Notes under the pieces: generated by a model
What the model saw: the letters and a program-made list of their open reading frames with translations, nothing else
Told to the model about the DNA's origin: nothing
Databases searched by the model: none
Translations under genes and position numbers: made by a program
Shown: in pieces, positions 7,285 to 15,151 of the stretch
Layout: each line of letters begins with the position of its first letter
Position numbering within the stretch: the first letter of the stretch is position 1
Assembly: GCA_002360555.1 (NCBI GenBank)
Contig: DEQS01000068.1
Location: forward strand, 1,510-31,531
Length of the DNA: 30,022 bases
Direction of reading: 5' to 3'
From: Chloracidobacterium sp. UBA3360
GTDB lineage: Bacteria > Acidobacteriota > Blastocatellia > Pyrinomonadales > Pyrinomonadaceae

Positions 7285-7998
7285 GTGAAAATTGATGTCT
7301 TAACAATTTTCCCGGAGTATTTTGGCTCGATCTTTGAATTTGGAATTATCCGCCGTGCAAAGCTCGCCGAGATCGTTGAGATCAACGTTCACGACATACG
7401 CGAATATGCGACGGATAAGCACAAGATGGTCGATGACCGGCCATTCGGCGGCGGCGACGGAATGGTTTTGAAGGTGGAACCGTTATTTGCCGCAATTGAA
7501 AATTTGACAGGCACGAGCGATCGAGGACTCTATCCGGCGGGGACACGAGTTGTCCTGCTAACACCGCAGGGCAAGCCGCTCAAACAGGCCGATGCTCAGA
7601 GTTTTGCCGAGGAAGCAAAGCATATCGTGATGATATGCGGCCGCTACGAGGGTGTTGACGAGCGGGTTACTGAGGCCCTAGTCACCGACGAGATATCGAT
7701 CGGCGACTATGTGCTATCGGGCGGCGAACCGGCGGCGGCGGTATTTGTTGATACGCTCGTCAGGCTTTTGCCGGGTGCTTTGGGTAGCGATACTTCGGCA
7801 GAAAACGATTCGTTTTCCGACGGATTGCTTGATTGCCCGCACTATACGCGGCCGGCCGAATTTAGAGGGATGAAAGTTCCCGAGGTTTTATTGAACGGCA
7901 ATCATGCCGAGATCGAAAAATGGCGTCATGAAAAAGCGTTAGAAAAAACAAGATCGGTCCGTAAGGACCTATTAATAGGAGAAAATGGTGATATGTGA
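7285..7998 (+). CDS. trmD: tRNA (guanine-37-N1)-methyltransferase TrmD
   Basis: A 237-residue SPOUT-fold methyltransferase that makes m1G37 in tRNAs reading CNN and GGN codons, preventing +1 frameshifts. Visible hallmarks: M-K-I-D-V-L-T-I-F-P start, D-D-R-P-F-G-G-G-D-G-M-V, M-I-C-G-R-Y-E-G-V-D-E-R (about 116-127), the knot segment I-G-D-Y-V-L-S-G-G-E (about 139-148), and the C-terminal P-E-V-L-L-x-G-N-H. It starts at GTG immediately after the rimM stop. Both tRNA-Leu genes in this window read codons that put G at position 37 or nearby, but that is only context. Confidence 0.97.
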   Translation: MKIDVLTIFPEYFGSIFEFGIIRRAKLAEIVEINVHDIREYATDKHKMVDDRPFGGGDGMVLKVEPLFAAIENLTGTSDRGLYPAGTRVVLLTPQGKPLKQADAQSFAEEAKHIVMICGRYEGVDERVTEALVTDEISIGDYVLSGGEPAAAVFVDTLVRLLPGALGSDTSAENDSFSDGLLDCPHYTRPAEFRGMKVPEVLLNGNHAEIEKWRHEKALEKTRSVRKDLLIGENGDM

Positions 7999-8017
7999 GT
8001 CCCGCACAAACGGGATT
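7998..8017 (+). promoter_or_regulatory. Short hairpin in the rplS leader
   Basis: A 7-bp stem with one G-U pair (7998-8004 with 8011-8017) encloses a CACAAA loop between trmD and rplS. No T run follows, so it is not a terminator. It could be an mRNA processing or translational control site, or chance. Confidence 0.3.
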
Positions 8018-8037
8018 GACCTCTGGCCGACATTAAA

Positions 8038-8403
8038 ATGAACAGACTAGATAGTGTTGAAAACACACAAGTTAAAGATAATATTCCGACATTTCAACCG
8101 GGCGACACGCTTCGCGTACACGTCCGCATTAAAGAAGGCAACAAAGAGCGTCTTCAGGCTTTCGAAGGCATCTGCATCGCCCGCAAGCATGGCGGCGTTC
8201 GCGAAACGATAACTGTCCGCAAGGTCAGCTTTAGCGTCGGCGTCGAGCGTATATTCCCGCTGCACGCTACGGTCATTGACCACATCGACGTTATTCGTCG
8301 TGGTAAGGTCCGCCGTGCCAAGCTTTACTATCTACGCGACCTGCGTGGTAAAGCAGCCCGTATCAAGGAACGAGATACGAGAGCTAAAAAGCAGACGAGC
8401 TAA
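8038..8403 (+). CDS. rplS: 50S ribosomal protein L19
   Basis: A 121-residue L19, normal length, located at the 30S-50S interface. Typical stretches are F-x-P-G-D-T-L-R-V-H-V, R-x-Q-A-F-E-G-I-C-I-A, R-K-V-S-x-x-V-G-V-E-R-I-F-P-L-H and R-G-K-V-R-R-A-K-L-Y-Y-L-R. No strong ribosome site precedes the ATG. It lies between trmD and rnhB as in many bacteria, 39 bases after trmD, and is followed at 17 bases by rnhB. Confidence 0.97.
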   Translation: MNRLDSVENTQVKDNIPTFQPGDTLRVHVRIKEGNKERLQAFEGICIARKHGGVRETITVRKVSFSVGVERIFPLHATVIDHIDVIRRGKVRRAKLYYLRDLRGKAARIKERDTRAKKQTS

Positions 8404-8420
8404 AACCTAGGAGTCATTAA

Positions 8421-9104
8421 GTGCAAAACGCGGAGAGACCGGATCCATTCATTGAGGATGAGGCCGGCTCCCGCGTTTCGCTGTTCCCGGATATGCATAT
8501 TTCGGGCATCGGGATCGAGTTTGAGCGACAGGCTCGCGACGCGGGATTCATGCTGATTGCCGGAGTTGATGAGGTCGGCCGCGGATGTCTCGCCGGGCCG
8601 GTGGTCGCCGGGGCATGTATCCTCGACCTTGAACGCAAACTTCCGAAAGGACTGAACGACTCAAAAAAGCTCACGGCAAAGGCTCGCGAAGAAATTGCCG
8701 AAGAATTAAAACTCTCGGCTGTTGCATACGCCATCGGCCAGGTCGAGGCGGACGAGATCGACCGCATCAACATCCTCGAAGCGACAAAAAAAGCGATGCT
8801 TCTCGCCATCGCGTCGTTATCGGCACCGGCAGATTTCCTACTTATTGACGCACTCCATCTAAAACAGTCAAACCTGCCGCAAAAGGCAATAATCAAGGGC
8901 GACACTATCTCAGCATCGATTGCGGCTGCGTCTATACTCGCGAAAACATTCCGTGACGATCTGATGGTCGAATATGCCATCGAATATCCGGAATACGGCT
9001 TTGCCGGCCACAAGGGCTACGGTGCCGCATCGCATTTCGAAGCATTACGTGAGCACGGCCCGTGCATTTTGCATAGAAAGAGCTTTAGAGGTGTTTTACA
9101 ATAA
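8421..9104 (+). CDS. rnhB: Ribonuclease HII
   Basis: A 227-residue RNase HII, which cuts RNA in RNA-DNA hybrids and removes single ribonucleotides from DNA. The catalytic set is visible: D50-E51 in G-V-D-E-V-G-R-G, D143 in L-L-I-D-A-L, and D179 in F-R-D-D. Further signatures are L-N-D-S-K-K-L (78-84) and G-H-K-G-Y-G near the end. About 45 residues precede the conserved core, a little more than usual. The GTG start is supported by AGGAG 7 bases upstream; the extension begins there rather than at an internal Met. It ends the operon and faces the next gene tail to tail with an 18-base gap. Confidence 0.96.
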   Translation: MQNAERPDPFIEDEAGSRVSLFPDMHISGIGIEFERQARDAGFMLIAGVDEVGRGCLAGPVVAGACILDLERKLPKGLNDSKKLTAKAREEIAEELKLSAVAYAIGQVEADEIDRINILEATKKAMLLAIASLSAPADFLLIDALHLKQSNLPQKAIIKGDTISASIAAASILAKTFRDDLMVEYAIEYPEYGFAGHKGYGAASHFEALREHGPCILHRKSFRGVLQ

Positions 9105-9122
9105 CGGATCGGTGAAAATTCG

Positions 9123-9953
9123 TTAGAACAGAAACCACTCGGTCGGTTCTTTGTGATGTGAGATCGAGATCTTTGTTTCAGCTTTGAATAAAGGAGACCG
9201 CATTTTCAGTGCGGTCTCTGCCGTTAAGCGGGCAAGGTGCGGTTCGTTTGCTCGCTGCGAAAGATGTGCGAGCACAATGTGTCGTGCGGTGCCGTCAAAT
9301 TCATTTTGCAGCCAATCGCTAAGGTCTTCGTTTGAGAGATGACCCGTGCCGGACATTATCCTCTGCTTTAATTCCCAAGTGTAAACAGAACACGCTCGTA
9401 GCATATCCCGGCTATGGTTTGACTCGACGACGATCGCATCACAGCCTTTTAGGCTTTCTTTGATTAGGTCGCTGATATGCCCAAAGTCCATTAGCGTTGC
9501 GACCTTGACGCCGTCTTTTTTTGCGACAAAGCCAAAATTATCCGCCGCATCATGCGGAACGCTGAAAGGCTCGAAATCGATATCACCGATGCGAAATTCG
9601 CGATTCGATTCGATCTCTTGCGTCTTGTCTTTCAGGGCATGGCGGCGTTTTGATGATTCACTGTCGCCATTTTGCCCGCCTGCTTTGGTATCGTAATACG
9701 CGTCCTCTGTAGGCCGAGAAATATAGACCGGACAATTAACCGTCCCTAGCAGGACGCGAAGTCCTCCGGCGTGGTCGCCGTGTTCGTGGGTTATCAGCAC
9801 ACCATCGAGTTGGTCGTGGGCCACCCCCATCTCGCCTAGCCGCCGCAGTATCTCGCGGGCGCTCATTCCGGCGTCAACGAGCACATTCGTCGTCTCGCTC
9901 GAAATTAGTACCGCGTTTCCGGTGGAACCGCTGCCGAGAACTGTAAATTTCAT
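9123..9953 (-). CDS. Metallo-beta-lactamase-fold hydrolase, YycJ/WalJ-like
   Basis: A 276-residue protein with the MBL signature H56-E-H-G-D-H61, a further ligand-type histidine at H134 (V-P-H-D), D156 in L-M-D-F-G-H and H180 in E-S-N-H. The opening L-G-S-G-S-T-G-N-A and overall order match the YycJ/WalJ group, predicted 5'-3' exonuclease-type or phosphodiesterase hydrolases; WalJ influences DNA or cell-wall processes in Gram-positives. A longer in-frame start at 10010 exists, but ATG 9953 is preferred because it begins exactly at the first strand and overlaps the SDR stop as ATGA, indicating coupled translation. It is last in a seven-gene minus-strand array. Confidence 0.88.
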   Translation of the reverse strand: MKFTVLGSGSTGNAVLISSETTNVLVDAGMSAREILRRLGEMGVAHDQLDGVLITHEHGDHAGGLRVLLGTVNCPVYISRPTEDAYYDTKAGGQNGDSESSKRRHALKDKTQEIESNREFRIGDIDFEPFSVPHDAADNFGFVAKKDGVKVATLMDFGHISDLIKESLKGCDAIVVESNHSRDMLRACSVYTWELKQRIMSGTGHLSNEDLSDWLQNEFDGTARHIVLAHLSQRANEPHLARLTAETALKMRSPLFKAETKISISHHKEPTEWFLF

Positions 9954-10735
9954 TCTTTTCCCTGAAACTTTGGCCGCAGGGCCCTGGCGATCACTCGTGA
10001 CGAAAGCCACGTCGGTGAAAAAGTGCCGAGCAGAGCCCCGATATAATTGGCAAAACCCGAAACCTTTTTCGTCCGGCCATTTCGAACAGCTTTCAAACCT
10101 GTCTCAACCACCTCTTCGGCAGTTTGCAGTCCTTTGACCTGCAAAGGGTCGCGGATATCGGCGGCGGCGAAAAAATTGGTACTTGTCGCTCCCGGACAGA
10201 GTGCAGTTATCGTAATACCAAACGGACGATTTTCTTCGGCAACAGCTTCGGAAAATGATGAAACGAAAGCCTTTGTCGCCGCGTAAGTCGCCATGAACGG
10301 GATCGGCTGAAATGAAGCACCGGACGAAATATTGATGATCGTACCGGATTTTCGTGAGCGCATCCCCGGCAAATACTTGTGAGTTAGAGCAACGAGCGAA
10401 GAGATATTCAGCTCGATCATGTTCAGCTCTTTGTCGATATCGAGATCGACGAAATCGCCCATCGAACCAAACCCAGCGTTATTTATCAACCAATCGACCT
10501 CAAATCCGTGGCGCGTAGTTTCCTCAAACAGCTTTCCGACTGCTTCATCATCCGTCAGATCTAGCACGACGTAGTGGGCCATGATCTGATGCTTGAGCAT
10601 CAGCTCGTCACACATCTCGTGCAGCTTTTTTTCGTTGCGAGCGACCAGCACAAGGTCATGCTTTTCCGCCGCGAGACGGCGTGCATACGCCTCGCCTATT
10701 CCGCTCGATGCACCCGTGATGAGGGTTACCTTCAT
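9950..10735 (-). CDS. Short-chain dehydrogenase/reductase
   Basis: A 261-residue classical SDR. It shows the NAD(P)-binding G-A-S-S-G-I-G (8-14), N-N-A-G, a serine in I-N-I-S-S-G-A, the Y-A-A-T-K catalytic pair and the P-G-A-T turn. An Arg after the third strand (L-V-A-R) favours NADPH. It belongs to the DltE/COG0300 set of unspecified oxidoreductases; the substrate cannot be told from sequence. Both ends are coupled: the start overlaps the stop of the HExxH membrane gene as ATGA and the stop overlaps the MBL start as ATGA. Confidence 0.9.
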   Translation of the reverse strand: MKVTLITGASSGIGEAYARRLAAEKHDLVLVARNEKKLHEMCDELMLKHQIMAHYVVLDLTDDEAVGKLFEETTRHGFEVDWLINNAGFGSMGDFVDLDIDKELNMIELNISSLVALTHKYLPGMRSRKSGTIINISSGASFQPIPFMATYAATKAFVSSFSEAVAEENRPFGITITALCPGATSTNFFAAADIRDPLQVKGLQTAEEVVETGLKAVRNGRTKKVSGFANYIGALLGTFSPTWLSSRVIARALRPKFQGKE

Positions 10736-11247
10736 ACCTCTTCGTCAGCTTGGATAAATGAATAATAGACCGAAAATACGCTCGAGATGATTATAGTTGA
10801 TGTGCCGATAAAACGGATAATTCCGGCGATCGACTTTGTCGAACCCAGAAGGCCAAAGTGCGAGAGCATATAATTCCAATCGTGGAAACTACCCTCGGCT
10901 CCGGTAGAACCGCTTGTCAGGACGAGCTGCATCACAACGGCGTCCGCAGCATATACCCAAACATTAAGTATGCTCTGACCAACCCACAAGGACACGATCG
11001 CCGCCGAGTAAAAGCTTCGCTGCCAAAGAAAATAACCGACGAAAACCGCGGGAAAGATCACCTGAAAGAGCGAACCACCGGCGATGCCCATAAATTCGCC
11101 GAGTATGCGAAACAGCAGATGCCCAAATTCGTGTATCGGCAGATCGACGTTGTCGAGAAAGCTTCCCTGCATCGGATCCCAAGCGATCCACAGGAAATAG
11201 ATGCTGAGCAGTATCGCAAATATAAGTTTTGGGATATTCGGACGCAT
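10732..11247 (-). CDS. Membrane protein with an HExxH motif, possible metalloprotease
   Basis: A 171-residue protein with about five hydrophobic segments (7-23, 55-76, 82-110, 125-135, 142-163). H39-E-F-G-H43 fits the zinc motif HExxH and sits at a membrane edge as D-L-P-I-H-E-F-G-H, a context seen in M50-like intramembrane proteases. A later H122-D-W and H130 could supply a third ligand. I know no named family, and it is shorter than typical site-2 proteases; it might be a non-peptidase membrane protein. It lies 10 bases after the GNAT gene and overlaps the SDR gene by 4. Confidence 0.7.
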   Translation of the reverse strand: MRPNIPKLIFAILLSIYFLWIAWDPMQGSFLDNVDLPIHEFGHLLFRILGEFMGIAGGSLFQVIFPAVFVGYFLWQRSFYSAAIVSLWVGQSILNVWVYAADAVVMQLVLTSGSTGAEGSFHDWNYMLSHFGLLGSTKSIAGIIRFIGTSTIIISSVFSVYYSFIQADEEV

Positions 11248-11257
11248 TTATTGGCTG

Positions 11258-11767
11258 TTAGGTCAGGAACTCAGAACGTGATATCGCGTAATAGACACAG
11301 TCCATGCCGTAATGCTGCTCGGTCTTTTCATATTTCATCCCGCATTTTTCCATGATTCGCCACGATCCCGTATTGGCCGGATCCGCGACGGCAACAATGC
11401 GCGTCAGACCGGCGGTCTCAAAACCAAATTTGAGCCACGCCATTGCACATTCGTAACCAAAACCCTGGCGCCAGTATTTTTCCGAAAGGTTATAACCGAC
11501 CTCGATCTCGCCGGTGTCCTCAAGCGGTTGCAAGCCGCTCGTGCCGATCATCTCGCCCGTTTCTTTGAGAGTCATCGTACAAAAACCAAAACCGTATTTC
11601 TCGTGACATTCAAGGTAAAAGGGCAACCGTTTTGTCAGCGCCTCGGCATTTTGCATCGCAGGACCGCCGAGATACCGGTTGACCGACTCAGGTGTTCGCA
11701 TCTCGATCAGCCACGGCAGGTCATCGGGGGTTATTTTGCTGATAATGAGTCTCTCAGTTTCAAGCAT
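11258..11767 (-). CDS. GNAT acetyltransferase, RimJ/RimL type
   Basis: A 169-residue GNAT of the Acetyltransf_3 type. It begins M-L-E-T-E-R-L-I-I-S, the usual opening, followed by G-T-S-G-L-Q, the E-I-E-V-G-Y strand, W-R-Q-G-F-G-Y-E (the acetyl-CoA loop; normally R/Q-x-x-G-x-G/A) and A-V-A-D-P-A-N-T-G-S near the end. Members acetylate protein N termini or small amines; the substrate here is unknown. It sits 6 bases after pdxH and 10 before the HExxH gene. Confidence 0.88.
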   Translation of the reverse strand: MLETERLIISKITPDDLPWLIEMRTPESVNRYLGGPAMQNAEALTKRLPFYLECHEKYGFGFCTMTLKETGEMIGTSGLQPLEDTGEIEVGYNLSEKYWRQGFGYECAMAWLKFGFETAGLTRIVAVADPANTGSWRIMEKCGMKYEKTEQHYGMDCVYYAISRSEFLT

Positions 11768-11773
11768 CTCGAG

Positions 11774-12418
11774 TTATGGGGAAAGCCTTGATATTTCCCA
11801 GTTTTGATCATTAAGTGTGTAGCAAATACGGTCGTGAAGACGGCTTTCTCTTCCTTGCCAGAATTCAAACCGATCGGGAATAACGCGGAAACCACCCCAA
11901 TGCGGCGGTCTCGGGACGTTGCCGCTCGCATATTTTACAAGCAATTTGGCTACCCTGGTCATGATAACCGTCCTTGAGTCGATCTTTTCGCTTTGGTTCG
12001 AAGCCCACGCACCAACCCGGCTTGTGAACGGACGCGACTGAAAATATTCGTCCGATTCCTCGGCAGAAACTCGTATCACGCTGCCTGAAATATTAACTTG
12101 CCTTTGTAGATCGGCCCAAAAGAAATGCAGAGAAGCTTGTGGATTCTCCGCTAGTTCTCGCCCCTTCCTACTAGCATAATTTGTAAAAAAGACAAACCCT
12201 TCCTTGTCAAACCCTTTCAGTAACACCACACGTGCGGACGGCTTCCCGTCAGCGCTTGCTGTTGAAAGCATCATTGCTGTCGGCTCAACTATCTCAGCCT
12301 TAAGGACATCATCCATCCAATGAGCAAATTGCTCGAATGGATCAGATGCGACGGACGATCTGCTCAACTTGCTCCGAGAATATTCTTGCCTAAGTCCTGC
12401 TAGGTTGGTATTTATCAT
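11774..12418 (-). CDS. pdxH: Pyridoxamine 5'-phosphate oxidase
   Basis: A 214-residue FMN flavoprotein oxidising PNP/PMP to pyridoxal 5'-phosphate. Recognisable segments are E-P-T-A-M-M-L-S-T, S-A-R-V-V-L-L-K-G-F (FMN phosphate), F-F-T-N-Y-A-S-R-K-G, Q-V-N-I-S-G, the E-Y-F-Q-S-R-P region, W-A-S-N-Q-S and the C-terminal W-Q-G-R-x-S-R-L-H-D-R. The last residues L-S-P are the usual end. Length is standard. Another PLP-related gene, yggS, lies about 7 kb away. It is the third gene of the minus-strand array, 5 bases after DUF1015. Confidence 0.96.
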   Translation of the reverse strand: MINTNLAGLRQEYSRSKLSRSSVASDPFEQFAHWMDDVLKAEIVEPTAMMLSTASADGKPSARVVLLKGFDKEGFVFFTNYASRKGRELAENPQASLHFFWADLQRQVNISGSVIRVSAEESDEYFQSRPFTSRVGAWASNQSEKIDSRTVIMTRVAKLLVKYASGNVPRPPHWGGFRVIPDRFEFWQGRESRLHDRICYTLNDQNWEISRLSP

Positions 12419-12423
12419 TGTGC

Positions 12424-13650
12424 TTAGATCTTGTGCACCAGCAAACCGTCTTTTAGCTTTGGCTCAAACCACGTCGATTTTGGCGGCATTATCTCGCCCA
12501 TATCCGACACGGCAAAAAGGTCGTCCATCGTCGTCGGATACATCGAAAATGCCACTTTTACCGTGCCCGCGTCAACCAAACGCACTAGCTCGTCCGTGCC
12601 GCGTGCTCCGCCGACAAAACCTATTCGCTGATCGGTCCGTGCATCGTGAATACCAAGTATGGGTTCGAGAAGATGATGTTGTAGGATACTGACATCCAGG
12701 CGTTCGATCGGGTCACGGTCAGTCTCTTCGCAATGCGTATAGCTCAGCGTCCGCCAAACGCCGTCCATATACATACAGACATCGCCGTGGCGTTGCGGCA
12801 CCTTTTGGCCGGTATCCGCGACCGTAAACTCATCTTGAATTTTTTCGAGAAACTCGTCGCTGGTCAAGCCATTGAGGTCCTCTACGACTCGATTGTACGG
12901 TAATATCCGCAGATCCTCGGCAGGAAAAATACCGGCTACGACATAATTATAATCTTCGCGTCCGGTGTGCGACGGGTTGGCGGCTCGCATCTCATCGCGG
13001 GCGAGCATTGCACTCTCCGCACGATGGTGGCCATCGGCAATGTACAGTGCCGGTACCGCTGCAAAAGCCGCGACCCACGGTGCAGTATCCGTTATCCGCC
13101 AGACGCGTTGGCTAACCCCTTGCGGGCACTCAAAACTATAGAGCGGCTCACTCTTTACGGCCTCAGCGATCAGTTCATGTGTTTCCGGCGTTCCGCGAAA
13201 CGCCAAAAAGATCAGCCCCGTTTGGGCACCAACTGCCAGCAAGTGGCCGGTGCGGTCCTCGACCTTGTCGGGGCGCACTTTTTCGTGTTTTTTTATGACG
13301 CCGCTTTCGTATTCATCAAGCGAACAGCACCCCACGACGCCGGTCTGAGAATGTTCGTCACTCGCAAGTTGATAGATGTATAGTGCTTCCTCAGGGTCTG
13401 TCTGATAGATCTTTTCCTGAATAAAAGTCTCAAGATTTTGACGGGCACGGCCAAAGATGTCCGCGACCGGCGGAACCTGACCTTCGGGAAATTCGCCCTC
13501 TGCACGCGTAACACGCAGAAAACTAAGTGGATTTCTTTTGATGTATGTTCTTACTTCGGATTCGTAAACGACGTCGTAAGGCACGCATGATACCTGCTTT
13601 GCCTTTTCCGCAACGGGCCGCAAAGCTTTGAACGGCTTGATAATTGCCAA
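12424..13650 (-). CDS. DUF1015 family protein
   Basis: A 408-residue protein of COG4198/DUF1015, common in bacteria and some archaea. It opens I-I-K-P-F-K-A-L-R-P and carries the family markers P-Y-D-V-V, N-P-x-S-F-L-R-V-T, the Y-I-A-D-G-H-H-R segment in the middle (ParB/sulfiredoxin-like nucleotide-binding style) and L-P-Y-N-R-V-V. The biochemical role is not established. The start is TTG; AGGAG nine bases upstream supports it. It follows the lipoprotein gene by 22 bases and pdxH comes 5 bases later. Confidence 0.9.
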   Translation of the reverse strand: MAIIKPFKALRPVAEKAKQVSCVPYDVVYESEVRTYIKRNPLSFLRVTRAEGEFPEGQVPPVADIFGRARQNLETFIQEKIYQTDPEEALYIYQLASDEHSQTGVVGCCSLDEYESGVIKKHEKVRPDKVEDRTGHLLAVGAQTGLIFLAFRGTPETHELIAEAVKSEPLYSFECPQGVSQRVWRITDTAPWVAAFAAVPALYIADGHHRAESAMLARDEMRAANPSHTGREDYNYVVAGIFPAEDLRILPYNRVVEDLNGLTSDEFLEKIQDEFTVADTGQKVPQRHGDVCMYMDGVWRTLSYTHCEETDRDPIERLDVSILQHHLLEPILGIHDARTDQRIGFVGGARGTDELVRLVDAGTVKVAFSMYPTTMDDLFAVSDMGEIMPPKSTWFEPKLKDGLLVHKI

Positions 13651-13672
13651 AACTATTTACTCCTAAAACTAA

Positions 13673-14143
13673 CTACGGTGTCGGCGTTGTGGTGCCGTTG
13701 ATAAGGTCATCCATCTTTTTATCGCTGTCGTCAATATCTTTCATCAACTGGTCGGCATAGCCCTGCTTATCGATCTTCCAAACGCCATCCTCGCGGACAA
13801 AAGGCATCGTTTCCCAGGTTCCAAACGAATTTTTGAACTGCAGCGTCGCCTTGTCGCCATCGATCTTTTCGTCTTTGTAATCGACCGCTTTTTGGCTCTC
13901 GCCGATCAGGCTTTCCCGTTTGATGATCTCATCGATGGTCACGCCCTGGGCTTTTGCTTGCTGTTCGTGCATTTTGAGGGTGGCATTCGAGAGCAGCACC
14001 TTCATCGCTTTGGTATCTTTTTGCCTGATCGCCTTGATGTAGGTCTTAAACGTCTCGACCGGCGTCGCGGACGAGCGTTCGCCGCCGCACGCAAACATCC
14101 CCGCCGCCAAAAAGACGACCATAATTCTTGACCAAATACCCAT
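13673..14143 (-). CDS. Lipoprotein with an NTF2/DUF4878-like domain
   Basis: A 156-residue protein from ATG 14143. Residues 1-18 are a lipoprotein signal peptide (basic start, hydrophobic core, then A-G-M-F-A-C with the likely lipidated Cys at 19). The mature part begins with a flexible Ser/Thr segment and then a domain resembling DUF4878 (T-P-V-E-T-F-K-T-Y-I-K-A-I-R-Q-K-D, and G-V-W-K-I near the end), a cone-shaped NTF2-like fold of unknown ligand. A longer frame to 14434 exists but would run through phhB on the other strand; ATG 14170 is a second option. An AAAGG-like site precedes 14143. It leads the seven-gene minus-strand array. Confidence 0.82.
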   Translation of the reverse strand: MGIWSRIMVVFLAAGMFACGGERSSATPVETFKTYIKAIRQKDTKAMKVLLSNATLKMHEQQAKAQGVTIDEIIKRESLIGESQKAVDYKDEKIDGDKATLQFKNSFGTWETMPFVREDGVWKIDKQGYADQLMKDIDDSDKKMDDLINGTTTPTP

Positions 14144-14212
14144 TTTGCCGATACCTTTTACCAAACGCATAAAAATAATAAGTATAGCGTAAATCAAAGG
14201 AGCAAAAAACGA

Positions 14213-14503
14213 ATGGAACGCAAAATACTGGGCGCCGCTGAGGTCGATCAGGCTCTGTCGGGTTTGAACGGATGGCGGGCCGATGACGGCCATCTGAAGC
14301 GGCGTTTTGAGTTCGCAAACTTTGCCGAAAGCCTTGCGTTTGTTAACCAAGTCGGCGAACTGGCCGAGGCCGCCGACCATCACCCGGATATCACCTTTGG
14401 CTGGGGATACGCCGAGCTTGCAATAACCACACACGACCGCGGCGGCGTCACCGATGTCGATGTCGCCTTAGCAACACAAATAAACAAAAATTATGTGCCG
14501 TAA
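14213..14503 (+). CDS. phhB: 4a-hydroxytetrahydrobiopterin dehydratase
   Basis: A 96-residue pterin-4a-carbinolamine dehydratase, which recycles the pterin cofactor of aromatic amino-acid hydroxylases. The active-site H56-H57-P58 in A-D-H-H-P-D-I, the W-G-Y-A-E-L strand (64-69) and T-H-D-R-G-G-V-T (73-80) are all present, so it should be active. No hydroxylase gene is in the window; in many bacteria this protein occurs without one. A strong AAAGGAG site (14196-14202) precedes the ATG. It diverges from the lipoprotein gene across 69 bases and overlaps the DUF2277 gene by 11. Confidence 0.93.
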   Translation: MERKILGAAEVDQALSGLNGWRADDGHLKRRFEFANFAESLAFVNQVGELAEAADHHPDITFGWGYAELAITTHDRGGVTDVDVALATQINKNYVP

Positions 14504-14762
14504 TATCAAAACCCTATTCAATTTCGATCCGCCTGCAACAACGGATGAGGTAATGGCCTCGTCAATACAGTTTGTCCGCAAGCTGTCAGGCTTTAACAAA
14601 CCGTCAAAAGCAAACGAAGAGGCATTTAACCTCGCCATCGAACGCGTCGCCGCCGCCGCACAAGAAATGCTCAACACTCTCGTCACCAACGCCCCGCCGC
14701 GTGACCGCGAAGTTGAGGCGGCCCGTGCCAAAGAGCGGGCGGCGATACGATTTGGAGGTTAA
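14493..14762 (+). CDS. DUF2277 family protein
   Basis: An 89-residue protein with the full DUF2277 pattern: M-C-R-N-I-K-T-L-F-N-F-x-P-P-A-T at the start, F-V-R-K-L-S-G-F-N-K-P-S-K-A-N in the middle and A-P-P-R-D-R-E-V-E-A-A near the end. The family is small, mostly helical and functionally unknown. The ATG lies inside phhB (11-base overlap in another frame), implying coupled translation. VOC follows at 4 bases. Confidence 0.92.
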   Translation: MCRNIKTLFNFDPPATTDEVMASSIQFVRKLSGFNKPSKANEEAFNLAIERVAAAAQEMLNTLVTNAPPRDREVEAARAKERAAIRFGG

Positions 14763-14766
14763 CCCA

Positions 14767-15144
14767 ATGGAACGAAAAGTAGTCCACACCCGCCACGTTC
14801 TCGCCGTCAAGGACCTCGCCGTCGAGGCCGCGTATTACAAGGATAAGCTTGGCTTTGACCTCGATTTTATAGCTCCCGGTTGGGAATTTTTGTCGTTTGG
14901 TGATTTCAAACTGATGCTTGGCGAATGCTCCGACGAAATGACGGCTGAGGCGACCGGTAACCATTCGTGGTTCGCCCACGCGTTGATCGAAAATGTGGAT
15001 GAGGTCTATGAGGAATTCGTTTCGCGTGGCGCCGTGATCTTGTCCCGCATCGGAAATAAGCCGTGGGGTATTCGTGAGTTTAGCGTCGTCACGCCTGTCG
15101 GACACCGCATCGCTTTTGGCCAATTGATCGGCGATCAAACATAA
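14767..15144 (+). CDS. VOC family protein (glyoxalase/bleomycin-resistance fold)
   Basis: A 125-residue protein with two beta-alpha-beta-beta-beta halves. The first half runs T-R-H-V-L-A-V-K-D-L to L-G-F-D-L-D, the second from H-A-L-I-E-N-V-D-E-V to the final G-H-R-I-A-F-G-Q. Metal-type residues H10 and H71 are seen, but the full set is uncertain. Such proteins include lyases, dioxygenases and drug-binding proteins; none can be named here. ATG 14767 is preferred over a longer frame from 14572 because GGAGG precedes it and the domain starts there. Confidence 0.87.
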   Translation: MERKVVHTRHVLAVKDLAVEAAYYKDKLGFDLDFIAPGWEFLSFGDFKLMLGECSDEMTAEATGNHSWFAHALIENVDEVYEEFVSRGAVILSRIGNKPWGIREFSVVTPVGHRIAFGQLIGDQT

Positions 15145-15151
15145 ATTTGTT

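Noticed and set aside
14144..14434. N-terminal extension of the lipoprotein gene through phhB
   Set aside because: It would lie antisense to phhB and bury the lipoprotein signal peptide in the middle of the protein.
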